NCBI GenBank assembly: GCA_039814715.1
Contig: JBCCAR010000042.1
Span: forward strand, 1 to 27,546
Direction: 5' to 3'
Source: CAKZYD01 sp039814715
Lineage (GTDB): Bacteria > Pseudomonadota > Alphaproteobacteria > Sphingomonadales > CAKZYD01
Length of the DNA stretch: 27,546 bases
Positions 1 to 8,355 of this stretch are shown piece after piece (position 1 is the first letter of the stretch; the number at the start of each line of letters is the position of its first letter). The notes under the pieces were generated by a model that saw only the letters and a list, made by a program, of their open reading frames with translations, had not been told where the DNA came from and made no database searches. The position numbers and the translations under genes were made by a program.

Positions 1-915
1 CTTGGCGGCCTGCATAAATTTATGGACTGGGATAAACCGATCTTAACGGATTCGGGTGGCTATCAAGTCATGTCCCTGACAGATTTGCGCAAGATGACGG
101 AGGAGGGCGTCACCTTTGCCAGCCATATCGATGGCAGCAAGCATCTTCTCACGCCGGAAAGCAGTATGGCGATCCAGCGCGACTTGGGCAGCGATGTTGT
201 GATGGCGTTTGATGAGTGTACGCCTTACCCCGCAACGCACGCGCAGGCCGAAACATCTATGGAGCTTTCCATGCGCTGGGCTGTGCGCTCGCGTGCTGGG
301 TTTGATGGCGGCGGCGCTCATGCCGAAGCGGCGTGCCTATTTGGTATTCAGCAAGGCAGTACGTTTGAAGATCTGCGGCAGCGCTCCAGTGATGCTCTGC
401 GTGAAATAGGGTTCGATGGCTATGCCGTCGGCGGCCTCGCCGTGGGGGAGGGGCAGGCAGAGATGCTGCGGGTGCTCGATTTTGCTGCGCCCATGCTGCC
501 GGTGGACCGGCCGCGCTATCTCATGGGTGTTGGCAAGCCTAGCGACCTCGTGGGCGCCGTCGCTCGCGGCATTGATATGTTTGATTGTGTGCTCCCCACG
601 CGCTCCGCGCGCAATGGCCAAGCATTTACCTGGGGCGGCGCTATCAATATCAAAAATGCACGTCACCGCGATGACCCTCGCCCGCTTGATGAGTCCTGCC
701 AGTGCCCAGCATGTCGTCGCTTCTCACGCGCCTATCTGCACCACTTGATAAAGTCAGGAGAGATTTTGGGCGCAATGCTGATGACGCAGCACAACCTGCG
801 TTTCTATCAGGATTTGATGGCCGCGATGCGCACGGCTATCGCTCAAGGTCGCTTTGAGGCCTTCCAAAAGGACTTCGCTGCTAAGCAAGAAGCAGGCGAC
901 ATTCCGCCGCTCTAG
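1..915 (+). CDS. tgt: Queuine/preQ1 tRNA-guanine transglycosylase, 5'-truncated by window edge
   Basis: The enzyme exchanges guanine-34 for preQ1 in the anticodon wobble position of tRNAs for Asp, Asn, His and Tyr. The reading frame is open from base 1 and reads LGGLHKFMDWDKPILTDSGG, so the true start lies upstream and the ATG at 22 is internal. The general-base Asp of LTDSGGYQVMSL is encoded at 49-51, the substrate-binding segment MAFDECTPYPA follows, and the nucleophile Asp of MFDCVLPTR is at 583-585. The zinc site is visible as CQCPAC plus a downstream His in YLHHL. The C-terminus (ILGAMLMTQHN) is complete. From memory the sequence is very close to the structurally studied Zymomonas mobilis enzyme, including YQVMSL where many other species have FQVFSL. 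I see no partner queuosine genes in the window. The identification is very secure; only the start is missing. Confidence 0.97.
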   Translation, partial: LGGLHKFMDWDKPILTDSGGYQVMSLTDLRKMTEEGVTFASHIDGSKHLLTPESSMAIQRDLGSDVVMAFDECTPYPATHAQAETSMELSMRWAVRSRAGFDGGGAHAEAACLFGIQQGSTFEDLRQRSSDALREIGFDGYAVGGLAVGEGQAEMLRVLDFAAPMLPVDRPRYLMGVGKPSDLVGAVARGIDMFDCVLPTRSARNGQAFTWGGAINIKNARHRDDPRPLDESCQCPACRRFSRAYLHHLIKSGEILGAMLMTQHNLRFYQDLMAAMRTAIAQGRFEAFQKDFAAKQEAGDIPPL

Positions 916-947
916 GTGGGGAAAATACATTTTAAGGCGAAAGACAC

Positions 948-977
948 TTGAATGGAGCAAGCTGCTTTGTCTATATG
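948..977 (+). promoter_or_regulatory. Possible sigma70-type promoter for tRNA-Lys
   Basis: TTGAAT at 948-953 is followed after 18 bases by TATATG at 972-977. Each hexamer matches the consensus at four of six positions. A start near 984 would give a leader of about 40 bases before the mature tRNA at 1024. A 14-base perfect palindrome (CGCCTGCGCAGGCG, 980-993) lies right at the expected start. This is a pattern match only. Confidence 0.35.
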
Positions 978-1023
978 CACGCCTGCGCAGGCGCTTGGTC
1001 GCCGTTGTCAGCCCAAAAAATGC

Positions 1024-1099
1024 GGGTCCGTAGCTCAGCTGGTAGAGCAACTGACTTTTAATCAGTAGGTCACAGGTTCGAACCCTGTCGGACTCACCA
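1024..1099 (+). tRNA. tRNA-Lys, anticodon UUU, CCA encoded
   Basis: A complete cloverleaf can be folded. The acceptor stem GGGTCCG (1024-1030) pairs with CGGACTC (1089-1095), with one G-U pair, followed by discriminator A (1096) and an encoded CCA (1097-1099). The anticodon stem ACTGA/TCAGT encloses the seven-base loop CTTTTAA (1055-1061), placing the anticodon TTT at 1057-1059, which reads the lysine codons AAA and AAG. The TTCGAAC T-loop (GGTTCGAACCC) is canonical. The gene sits about 110 bases after tgt and 110 bases before a GGDEF-EAL gene. No integrase or duplicated 3' end was seen nearby, so there is no sign that it is an occupied attachment site. Confidence 0.97.
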
Positions 1100-1210
1100 T
1101 TTTCCCCCGCATGTTGATAGTCGATGCATCTCCTTGGCAATTAACCAGCTATTGGGACTGTTTTGTTACGTTTGCTGTGGAAGTAGTGCAGATAAGGCAT
1201 CAAAAAAGCC

Positions 1211-3178
1211 ATGCTCGACACGGGAACGCTCCATACGGTTATGGCGCTGGCACAATTCATGATGGGTATTTTCCTCATCATATTGTGGCGCGATAATAAG
1301 AGTGAGAAAGCCCTCCTCATCTGGGCCACTACAAATCTGTTTTGCTGCTTTAGCACATACATGTTCGTCCTGCAGGGACAGCTGCATCCCTTGTTGACAG
1401 TGGTGTTGCCAGCCTGGGGCTTCTTGGGGTTCGTGATCGGCTATTGGATGGGCCTGCGGCGTCTGTTTGATTGGCCTCAGCGCTGGGGCGTTTTGCTAGC
1501 AGCCGCCGGATTCCAGAGCGCCGTGGTGGTCTATTTCGCCCTCTTTGAACCGTTGCTATGGCCTCGGTTCGTCACCAACGCACTGGTTGCGGCGGTGCTG
1601 TGCGCGTTCTTATGTGTCGATATTCGCCGCGCCTGGAAACGCACGCGCTTTCTTGCCTTTCACTTGTTCATGTTTGTCTTTGCCGTGCATGGCTCCGTTT
1701 TTCTGGTTGCAGGCATTGGCGCGCTGATCACGCGTCCGGCAGGTGACTATTCTTCGCTCAATGGCGGCCTATCGGGCATCGCGATTTTGGAAGGGCTGCT
1801 GATGTTCTTCCTCGCGAGTATCTGCGTTGCCATCCTCATCCCCGAAAAGCTCAAAGCCCGCCTAAAAACGACCGCGATCACAGATGCGCTTTCGGGTCTT
1901 TACAACCGCGCATATTTTATGGAGCAGCTCGAGGTGGCGCTGGAAAGAGCAGATACGCGCGATGACGAGCTCGCAGTCATGTATCTTGATTTGGATGGGT
2001 TTAAGGAGGTCAATGATCAATACGGGCACCATGTTGGTGACGTGCTCCTCATGCAAGTCTCCGATATTCTGGCAGATGTTAGCGGCGCCGGCACTTTGGT
2101 GGCGCGCATGGGCGGTGATGAATTTGCAATCATTGTGCGTGGCCGTAGAGCCCTGCGCCGCGCGAGAGACCGGGCAAGCGCCGTCATCACAAGCCTGTCC
2201 CAGCCGTTCCATCTTCAATCCGTCAGCGTACTCGTGAACACCAGCATCGGCATTGCGCCTTCCACTGACAGCGCTGAAAGTGCGCTTGAGCTTGTTCGCC
2301 GCGCTGATATTGCCATGTACGCCGCCAAGAGTGCAGGGCGCGGGCAGTATACTGTTTATTCAGACGCCCTAGATGCAGAACTGCACGAGACGAATTGGCT
2401 CAAGACGCAGCTATCACGCGCGCTGGACATGGATGAGATCAGCGTACTCTACCAACCGAAATTTGCGATGCGATATGGTAAGTTTCCAGAGCTCGTCGCC
2501 GTTGAAGCGCTGGCGCGCTGGGAGCACGCTGAGCGTGGTAAAATCTCGCCGAGCCAGTTTATTCCCGTTGCAGAGCACAGCGGCCTCATCTTAGAGCTTG
2601 GGCACAAGGTGTTGCAAAAGGCGTGCGAAGATGCGGCGGCATGGCACGACATCGATTTGTGCGTGAATATCTCCCCAAGGCAGTTCAAAAATCCCGATCT
2701 GGTGGATGGTATCTTGAAAACCGCAGAACGCGCTCATTTCGACACGCGCCGTCTTGAGCTAGAGATCACGGAAGGGGTGCTGCTCTCAGCTGGCCATGGG
2801 TTGAAGAATGTGATCCCTAATCTGCAAGCCGCTGGCGTAAAGCTTGCCGTTGATGATTTTGGGACGGGATATGCGAGCTTTAGCTATCTCCGTGACTATA
2901 AGTTCGACACATTAAAAATTGATCGTAGCTTTGTGGCCGCCATGGAAGAAAACGAGCAAGCCATGGCAGTGACCCAAGCTGTGATTGGCCTAGCACACGC
3001 GCTGCAGCTGACCGTTACGGCAGAAGGCGTTGAAACCCAAGATCAGCTCGATATTCTTGTGGCAATGGGCTGTGACCTTATCCAAGGCTTTTATTTGGCC
3101 AAGCCCATGTCGGCGGCCGCAATTTCCGATTTGCTGGCGCAGGATCGTTTTGCGCTACCTCTTGCCGCCTCGGCGTAA
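1211..3178 (+). CDS. Membrane-bound GGDEF-EAL cyclic-di-GMP enzyme
   Basis: This is a 655-residue protein with about six hydrophobic segments in residues 1-215 and no recognised ligand-binding domain there. A GGDEF domain follows at about 220-385 and an EAL domain at about 395-645. The cyclase signature GGDEF is intact at residues 301-305 (MGGDEFAI). The inhibitory RxxD site normally found just upstream is absent (the stretch reads GAGTLVAR). The phosphodiesterase signature is VEALARW (E432), with the metal and catalytic motifs NISPRQF, LEITEG, VDDFGTG, KIDRSF, AEGVET and IQGFYLAKP all present. Both activities are therefore possible from sequence; which one dominates cannot be read. The N-terminal helices suggest an MHYT- or MASE-like membrane sensor, but I do not recognise a specific family. 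The start ATG follows AAGG at about the right distance. The gene converges on the transporter with only two bases between stops. Confidence 0.93.
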   Translation: MLDTGTLHTVMALAQFMMGIFLIILWRDNKSEKALLIWATTNLFCCFSTYMFVLQGQLHPLLTVVLPAWGFLGFVIGYWMGLRRLFDWPQRWGVLLAAAGFQSAVVVYFALFEPLLWPRFVTNALVAAVLCAFLCVDIRRAWKRTRFLAFHLFMFVFAVHGSVFLVAGIGALITRPAGDYSSLNGGLSGIAILEGLLMFFLASICVAILIPEKLKARLKTTAITDALSGLYNRAYFMEQLEVALERADTRDDELAVMYLDLDGFKEVNDQYGHHVGDVLLMQVSDILADVSGAGTLVARMGGDEFAIIVRGRRALRRARDRASAVITSLSQPFHLQSVSVLVNTSIGIAPSTDSAESALELVRRADIAMYAAKSAGRGQYTVYSDALDAELHETNWLKTQLSRALDMDEISVLYQPKFAMRYGKFPELVAVEALARWEHAERGKISPSQFIPVAEHSGLILELGHKVLQKACEDAAAWHDIDLCVNISPRQFKNPDLVDGILKTAERAHFDTRRLELEITEGVLLSAGHGLKNVIPNLQAAGVKLAVDDFGTGYASFSYLRDYKFDTLKIDRSFVAAMEENEQAMAVTQAVIGLAHALQLTVTAEGVETQDQLDILVAMGCDLIQGFYLAKPMSAAAISDLLAQDRFALPLAASA

Positions 3179-3180
3179 CC

Positions 3181-4668
3181 TCAGGCGCTAAACAAAAGCG
3201 GCACCAAAACATAACTGAGCCCCGTTAGTAGGATCACGCCCACCAAATTCAGGCGAATGCCCGCGCGGGCCATTTGGGCAATGCTCACCTGACCGCTTGC
3301 GAAAATAATGGCATTTGGTCCCGTCGCCATTGGCAGCATAAAGGCGCAGCTCGCGGCCATCGCAACGGGCATGGCCAAGGCTATGGGATCGCTCCCCCCT
3401 GCAGAGGCAATCGCGCCAATGATTGGGAGGAGGGCAGAGGCCGTTGCGACGTTGGACGATATTTCCGTCGCGAAGATCACAAAGGCGGTGAGGGCGAGCA
3501 TGATCACGATTGGAGATAAATCTGTGAGCGCGGCAAGTTCCCCGCCCAGCCACGCGGCAAGGCCGCTGCTTGTAATGGCGCCCGCAAGGGATAGGCCGCC
3601 GCCGAACAACAAAATAACGCCCCAGGGAATGGCTTGGGCAATCTCCCAATTGAGGAGCGGTACTTTTGGCGACCCTTTCGCGCCGGACGGGATCATGAAG
3701 AGGGCGATCGCTCCAGCAATGGCAATCAAGGGGTCAGACAAACCTTCAAAAGGCCGAAAGCCTGAAAAAGCCAATGTGTTGATAGGCTTGCGAATGATCC
3801 AGGCGAGGGCAATCAACGCGAAGGTGACCATCACGCGTTTCTCAGGAACGGTGATCGCGCCCAAAGTCAGCAACCGGTGCTTGATGGCTTGAGCGCCTTG
3901 GTGCGCCGTATCCGTTTCTATGGGGAAAGCAAATTTTGTCACCACAATCCAAGCTGCTGGCAACATGATGAAGACAGCGGGCAGGCCGATCAGCATCCAT
4001 TGCGCGAAGCTGATCTCCTGGCCGGTTTGTTCGGCCAAGTAACCGATGACGATAAGGTTGGTTGGTGTACCGACCGGTGTCCCCAGCCCGCCAATAGAGG
4101 CTGCATAAGCGAGGCCAAGCAGCAACGACAGCGTAAAGGGTGCGCCTTTGACATCGCCATTGCCGAGAACGGCTGCGGCCACGGAGATGGCAATCGGCGT
4201 TAGCATAATCGTGGTTGCGGAATTGGAAATCCACATACTCAAAAACGCCGCGGCGACCATGAAACCGCCCACAAGCGCGGCTGGGTGATTGCCAGCGCGC
4301 ACAACAATGTGCAGCGCGATCCGCTCATGAAGGTTCCAGCGTTCAATGGACTTGGCGATGATGAACCCACCAAGCAGCAGCATCACGATGGGGCTGGCAT
4401 AAGGCGCGGCCGCGGCCTTCATAGAGGAGATGCCAGCCATCGGCAGCACGACCATGGGGAGCAGCGAGGTGACTGGAATCGGGATCGCTTCGGTGACCCA
4501 CCAAATCGCCATCAAAGACACGAGCGCTGCGACATGCCAAGCCGGCTCGCCGACTGTTGATGGCGGGCCAATGAGCAATAGAGCCGAACTGACGGCGAGG
4601 CCGAGCCAAAGCCCAAGCCGCTGGGCTAATCGCGGGGGTTTAAGAGCGCCGGATGCTTCAGCGTCCAT
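3181..4668 (-). CDS. DASS/SLC13-family anion:Na+ symporter (dicarboxylate or sulfate type)
   Basis: This 495-residue polytopic membrane protein belongs to the divalent anion:sodium symporter family, whose members import dicarboxylates, citrate or sulfate with Na+. The early motif WWVTEAIPIPVTSLLP (about 56-71) is a family hallmark. The two substrate/sodium-binding repeats are visible as WISNSATT (SNS at 148-150) and TEISSNVAT (SNV at 405-407), together with GTPVGTPTN in the first half and ATGPNAI in the second. SNV in the second motif also occurs in animal-type dicarboxylate carriers, so it is not a defect. The substrate cannot be decided from sequence. No TrkA-C domain is inserted. The gene is divergent from pgi across a 182-base region and convergent with the GGDEF-EAL gene. 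Confidence 0.9.
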   Translation of the reverse strand: MDAEASGALKPPRLAQRLGLWLGLAVSSALLLIGPPSTVGEPAWHVAALVSLMAIWWVTEAIPIPVTSLLPMVVLPMAGISSMKAAAAPYASPIVMLLLGGFIIAKSIERWNLHERIALHIVVRAGNHPAALVGGFMVAAAFLSMWISNSATTIMLTPIAISVAAAVLGNGDVKGAPFTLSLLLGLAYAASIGGLGTPVGTPTNLIVIGYLAEQTGQEISFAQWMLIGLPAVFIMLPAAWIVVTKFAFPIETDTAHQGAQAIKHRLLTLGAITVPEKRVMVTFALIALAWIIRKPINTLAFSGFRPFEGLSDPLIAIAGAIALFMIPSGAKGSPKVPLLNWEIAQAIPWGVILLFGGGLSLAGAITSSGLAAWLGGELAALTDLSPIVIMLALTAFVIFATEISSNVATASALLPIIGAIASAGGSDPIALAMPVAMAASCAFMLPMATGPNAIIFASGQVSIAQMARAGIRLNLVGVILLTGLSYVLVPLLFSA

Positions 4669-4754
4669 GGAGCATGTCTCTGGGTGTTCTATGCCAGGTC
4701 ATCATGCCCCTCCAATGTATGGCCCGGGCCGTGCATGCAACTATTTTTCAGTTT

Positions 4755-4793
4755 TTGCGCAACAAATGAGCGCAATAATCATTGCAAATTTGC
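4755..4793. promoter_or_regulatory. Inverted repeats in the region divergent between transporter and pgi
   Basis: Two dyads lie 58-96 bases before the pgi start. TTGCGC (4755-4760) and GCGCAA (4770-4775) form a perfect 6-base inverted repeat with a 9-base gap, and GCAAATTTGC (4784-4793) is a perfect 10-base palindrome. The region is AT-rich relative to its surroundings and is placed where an operator serving one or both divergent genes could sit. No convincing -35/-10 pair with proper spacing was found. The function is inferred only. Confidence 0.35.
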
Positions 4794-4850
4794 CCATACC
4801 TTTTAGGCCTTGAGCTCCATTAGCCGGGCCAGCTGAGAAAGAGCTCTTCC

Positions 4851-6467
4851 ATGTCGATACCGTCATTGTCTGAACTGTCAACTGCCATGCGCGCCGCGCG
4901 AGACACTGGTTTGGTAGACCTGTTCGCAGGCGATGAAAGCAGGGCGCATGCGTTAAGTTTTCGGGCTGCTGGCCTGTTGTTTGATGTCTCCAAGCTGCAT
5001 GTAACGCAAGATGTCCTGAGCGCTGGGGCGCGCCTAGCTGAGAGTATGCAATTTGAGGCAGCCAGGGCAGCGCTATTAAGCGGCGCTATTGTCAATGCCA
5101 GCGAAAAACGCCCCGCCGTTCATGCCGCCATGCGCGGTGATGGCGCGGACTGGCTCAGCGATCAACAGCTCGCCAGCCAAGTCAAAGCAGCAGCGCGCGC
5201 GCTCGAAGACTTTGCGCAGGCGTTTGAGAGCCGGCAGGTGCGCACGCCTGAAGGCAAGCCCTATACATCCCTCATCCATCTTGGCATTGGCGGGTCGGCC
5301 CTTGGGCCGCAGATGTTGCTGGAGGCTTTATCCGGTATGGGTCTGGCGCCTGCGCTAAAAGCGCATGTCGTGGCCAATATCGATGCGGCAGCCTTGATGC
5401 CGGTGTTAGAGCAGTGCGATCCCGCCGCGACCCTTGTCGTGTTGGCGTCAAAATCGTTTACCACAGCAGAAACGCTTACCAACGCAGCCACGGTAGAGGC
5501 TTGGATGACGGGCGCCGGCGTCACAGACCCGCGCGCGCAGATGGTTGCGGTAACAGCATCGCCGCAAAAGGCGGAGGCATATGGGCTTCCAAAGTCACAA
5601 ATCCTTGCATTCCCTGAAGCAGTGGGCGGGCGTTATTCCATCTGGTCTGCCGTCAGCGTGCCTGCCGTTCTAGCCTATGGCTATGAGGCCTTCGCCGAAT
5701 TTTTGGCAGGCGCAGGGCAGATGGATGCACATTTTCGCGAGGCGCCGTTCGCGCAAAACGTACCAGCAATTGCAGCGCTAATGGACTTAGCTTACGCCAA
5801 TGGGCTGGGCGCACAAAGCCGGGCGACATTTGCTTATGACCAACGGCTTGCGCTGCTACCGTCTTATCTTCAGCAGCTGGAAACAGAAAGCAATGGCAAG
5901 CATGTTGGGTCCGGCGGGGCGCTGCTCGCGTGTCTGTCGAGCCCGGTCGTCTGGGGCGGGGTTGGGACAGACGCGCAGCACGCTGTGTTCCAGCTGCTAC
6001 ATCAAGGCACGCATGTGGTGCCGACCGAGTTTATAGTCTGCGCGCGGCCGCAGCACAGCGAGATGTATCATCACCATTTGCTGCTTTCCAACTGCTTGGC
6101 CCAAAGCGCTGCTTTGATGACTGGGCGCACGCCTGAGCAGGCTGCGCAAAAGCTCGGCGTTGCCGCTGATGACCCATTGGCCGTAGCGAAATCTTTCCCC
6201 GGCAATCGGCCGTCGACCACAATACTGATGGACGCGCTAACCCCGGCGAGCCTGGGCGCACTGATTGCGTTTTACGAACACCGGGTGTTCACGTTTGCAG
6301 CCCTAATCGGCATCAATCCCTTCGATCAAATGGGTGTTGAGCTCGGCAAAGAAATGGCGAAAGCGTTAGAAAACAGCTTCGGCAATGATGCGGTTACGCC
6401 TGCCAATGCCGATCCATCCACGGTTCATCTACTCAAGTACATCAATGCAGCACTAAACCAAGGCTAG
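4851..6467 (+). CDS. pgi: Glucose-6-phosphate isomerase
   Basis: This cytoplasmic enzyme interconverts glucose 6-phosphate and fructose 6-phosphate. The 538-residue protein is the usual bacterial length. The phosphate-binding LGIGGSALGP, the signature VGGRYSIWSA, and QQLETESNGKHV containing the catalytic Glu are all present. So are GTDAQHAVFQLLHQGT with the ring-opening His, GNRPS, and the second signature FDQMGVELGK with the conserved Lys. The ATG follows GAGAAAGAG at suitable spacing. In this window its likely metabolic link is supplying glucose 6-phosphate, the precursor of the nucleotide-glucose donor used by the osmolyte synthase at 23674-25206. It is transcribed alone, divergent from the transporter, and followed by a hairpin at its stop codon. 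Confidence 0.97.
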   Translation: MSIPSLSELSTAMRAARDTGLVDLFAGDESRAHALSFRAAGLLFDVSKLHVTQDVLSAGARLAESMQFEAARAALLSGAIVNASEKRPAVHAAMRGDGADWLSDQQLASQVKAAARALEDFAQAFESRQVRTPEGKPYTSLIHLGIGGSALGPQMLLEALSGMGLAPALKAHVVANIDAAALMPVLEQCDPAATLVVLASKSFTTAETLTNAATVEAWMTGAGVTDPRAQMVAVTASPQKAEAYGLPKSQILAFPEAVGGRYSIWSAVSVPAVLAYGYEAFAEFLAGAGQMDAHFREAPFAQNVPAIAALMDLAYANGLGAQSRATFAYDQRLALLPSYLQQLETESNGKHVGSGGALLACLSSPVVWGGVGTDAQHAVFQLLHQGTHVVPTEFIVCARPQHSEMYHHHLLLSNCLAQSAALMTGRTPEQAAQKLGVAADDPLAVAKSFPGNRPSTTILMDALTPASLGALIAFYEHRVFTFAALIGINPFDQMGVELGKEMAKALENSFGNDAVTPANADPSTVHLLKYINAALNQG

Positions 6468-6478
6468 CGCGCCTAGCC
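6462..6478 (+). terminator. Hairpin at the pgi stop codon, possible terminator
   Basis: GGCTAG (6462-6467, including the TAG stop) pairs perfectly with CTAGCC (6473-6478) around the loop CGCGC. There is no T-tract afterwards, so intrinsic termination is doubtful; it may instead protect the 3' end of the transcript. Confidence 0.3.
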
Positions 6479-6490
6479 AATCCAGCCATA

Positions 6491-6518
6491 TTGCAAACTG
6501 TGACTGCCGTGTTACAGT
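6491..6518 (+). promoter_or_regulatory. Weak candidate promoter for the ppx-rlmE unit
   Basis: TTGCAA (6491-6496) and TACAGT (6513-6518) are separated by 16 bases and lie about 65 bases before the ppx start. Each is a partial match to the sigma70 hexamers (TTGACA and TATAAT). No other pair in this 116-base gap looked better. Confidence 0.25.
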
Positions 6519-6583
6519 GAAGCCAAGTCCGGATCACAGAAACGTACCGTGGTCTCAAAAAGCGTAATAAGGCTTGATTGATT

Positions 6584-7639
6584 ATGTCTGTGTCTCTTGA
6601 TGTCCGAAATCCGTCCGGCGTGCCGGAGCGGACGCAGGCTCACCAAGGCGCCAGTGGATACCGACGAGGCCGCTTTCGCGGTACGCCGTTATACTCCGCT
6701 CTCGACCTTGGCACCAACAACTGCCGTTTGCTCATTGCAAAGCCCGATGGTGATAGCTTTCGCGTGATTGACGCCTTTTCGCGCGTTGTGCGTTTGGGCG
6801 AAGGCGTGGTCGAAACCGGACGCATGTCAGACGATGCCATTGATCGTACTATTGAGGCTTTAAAGGTCTGCGCAAATAAAATTGAACGTCGCCGTGTGTC
6901 GTTATCGCGCCACGTGGCGACCCAGGCCTGCCGGATTTCTCAAAACTGCAATGATTTTGTTGAGCGTGTCTTCGATGAAACCGGCCTCGCACTCGACATT
7001 ATTTCCCCCGCTGAAGAAGCAAGGCTGGCGGTTCTTGGCTGCCAGACGCTGCTGCGCAGGCGGGTGGCAGATGCCATCGTGTTCGATATTGGCGGCGGCA
7101 GTACAGAAGTCATCCATGTGCGCCAGCGCGGGGAAGGGGACGTCTCCATTGGCGCATGGGTCAGCTTGCCCTACGGCGTCGTGAATTTGTCTGAAGAATA
7201 TGGCACTGGCGCCCTTGGTTGCAGCATTTATGACCAGATGGTCGGCAAGGTCAAAGCAGCGCTGACGGCCTTTCGCGCGCGATGCCCTGAGGATTTAGGC
7301 CAGGATCAGGAGCATTTTCAGCTGCTTGGTACGTCCGGAACAGTGACCACGCTTGCCAGCGTGCAGCTCGGCCTTGAACGTTATGACCGCAATGTGGTGG
7401 ATGGGTCGTGGCTTGATTGTGGACAAACCCAGCGTATTTCGCGCCAACTTGCCGAACTCTCCATTGAAGAACGTGCGAGCTGGCCCTGTATTGGCGAAGA
7501 GCGCGCCGATCTAGTCGTCGCTGGCTGCGCAATATTAGACGCAATCCTAGCGCATTGGCCGGTCGATCAATTGCGCGTTGCTGATCGCGGCATTCGTGAA
7601 GGCATCTTGCGTACCTTGATGCAGCAAGAGCTGCGCTAA
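6584..7639 (+). CDS. ppx: Ppx/GppA-family exopolyphosphatase / pppGpp phosphohydrolase
   Basis: Family members release terminal phosphate from polyphosphate or convert pppGpp to ppGpp. The roughly 351-residue protein contains only the two-lobed ASKHA ATPase-like core, without the C-terminal HD-like extension of long Ppx proteins. Visible motifs are ALDLGTNNCRLLIA (phosphate 1), SPAEEARLA with the catalytic Glu, FDIGGGSTEVI (phosphate 2), and LLGTSGTVTTLA. I chose ATG 6584. TTG at 6578 is an alternative, because AATAAGG at 6566-6572 is only 5 bases from it against 11 from the ATG. The first 30 residues are basic and family-atypical. Only four bases separate the stop from rlmE, so the two are almost certainly co-transcribed. 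Whether polyphosphate or pppGpp is preferred cannot be told. Confidence 0.92.
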   Translation: MSVSLDVRNPSGVPERTQAHQGASGYRRGRFRGTPLYSALDLGTNNCRLLIAKPDGDSFRVIDAFSRVVRLGEGVVETGRMSDDAIDRTIEALKVCANKIERRRVSLSRHVATQACRISQNCNDFVERVFDETGLALDIISPAEEARLAVLGCQTLLRRRVADAIVFDIGGGSTEVIHVRQRGEGDVSIGAWVSLPYGVVNLSEEYGTGALGCSIYDQMVGKVKAALTAFRARCPEDLGQDQEHFQLLGTSGTVTTLASVQLGLERYDRNVVDGSWLDCGQTQRISRQLAELSIEERASWPCIGEERADLVVAGCAILDAILAHWPVDQLRVADRGIREGILRTLMQQELR

Positions 7640-7643
7640 GCGG

Positions 7644-8330
7644 GTGAGTAAGAAAAAAACCACAACAAACGTTGCGGGCCGGAACCGCGGTCTGAAAGTG
7701 CGCGTGAAAACGGCGCGCGGGCGCAAAATATCGTCCACGCGCTGGTTGGAACGCCAGCTCAATGACCCCTATGTGGCCGAAGCCCGGCGCGTAGGCTACC
7801 GCTCGCGCGCCACATTCAAGCTCATTGATTTGGATGAGGAGTTTAATATCCTCGCCGGCGCAAAACGGATTGTGGACCTTGGGGCCGCACCCGGTGGTTG
7901 GTCTGAGTATATTGCGACGACCAAAAAGGGCACCGAATTGGTCGCCATTGATCTGCAGGATATTGAGCCCATTGCCGGCGTCATCTTCAAACAAATGGAT
8001 TTTATGGACCCGGGCGCGGATGACGTGGTGAAAGCCATGCTTGGCGGCCCCGTCGACCTCGTGCTCTCCGATCTGGCCCCATTTACCACTGGCCATAAAT
8101 CAACGGACGCGTTGCGCACTATGGCCCTGTGTGAGGCTGCCTTTATGTTCGCTTGTGACACGCTGAGGCCAGGCGGAAACTTTGTAGCAAAAGTCCAGCG
8201 CGGGGGAACGGATCACGCTCTGCTCGGCCAAATGCGCAAGACGTTTAAGACGGTCAAACATGTCAAACCGCCAAGCTCACGCGCTGACTCATCGGAATGG
8301 TTCGTCGTCGCGCTAAGCTTTCGTGGATAG
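7644..8330 (+). CDS. rlmE: 23S rRNA 2'-O-methyltransferase (U2552)
   Basis: RlmE (RrmJ/FtsJ) methylates the 2'-O of U2552 in the 23S rRNA A-loop during late 50S assembly. The 228-residue protein shows the full K-D-K-E tetrad: K59 in ATFKLIDLDEEF, D143 in LVLSDLAP, K183 in NFVAKVQRG and E218 in SSEWFVVA. The SAM-binding VDLGAAPGGWSEY carries D78. The N-terminal 30 residues are strongly basic (KKKTT, RVKTARGRK), as is common in alphaproteobacterial members. The start is GTG at 7644, four bases after the ppx stop, with no strong Shine-Dalgarno, suggesting coupling to ppx translation. Confidence 0.96.
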   Translation: MSKKKTTTNVAGRNRGLKVRVKTARGRKISSTRWLERQLNDPYVAEARRVGYRSRATFKLIDLDEEFNILAGAKRIVDLGAAPGGWSEYIATTKKGTELVAIDLQDIEPIAGVIFKQMDFMDPGADDVVKAMLGGPVDLVLSDLAPFTTGHKSTDALRTMALCEAAFMFACDTLRPGGNFVAKVQRGGTDHALLGQMRKTFKTVKHVKPPSSRADSSEWFVVALSFRG

Positions 8331-8355
8331 GCAACCAGTCAGAGTTGGAAGTGCT

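Noticed and set aside
1024..1099. tRNA-Lys as an integration site for a mobile element
   Set aside because: There is no integrase gene, no direct repeat of the tRNA 3' end and no compositional shift on either side.
754..1140. Minus-strand open frame of 128 codons crossing tRNA-Lys
   Set aside because: The piece RVRTCDLLIKSQLLYQLSYG is the translated antisense of the tRNA, a well-known annotation artefact.
7251..8096. Minus-strand open frame of 281 codons opposite ppx and rlmE
   Set aside because: It lies entirely antisense to two well-conserved genes and shows no recognisable motif; high GC favours such shadows.
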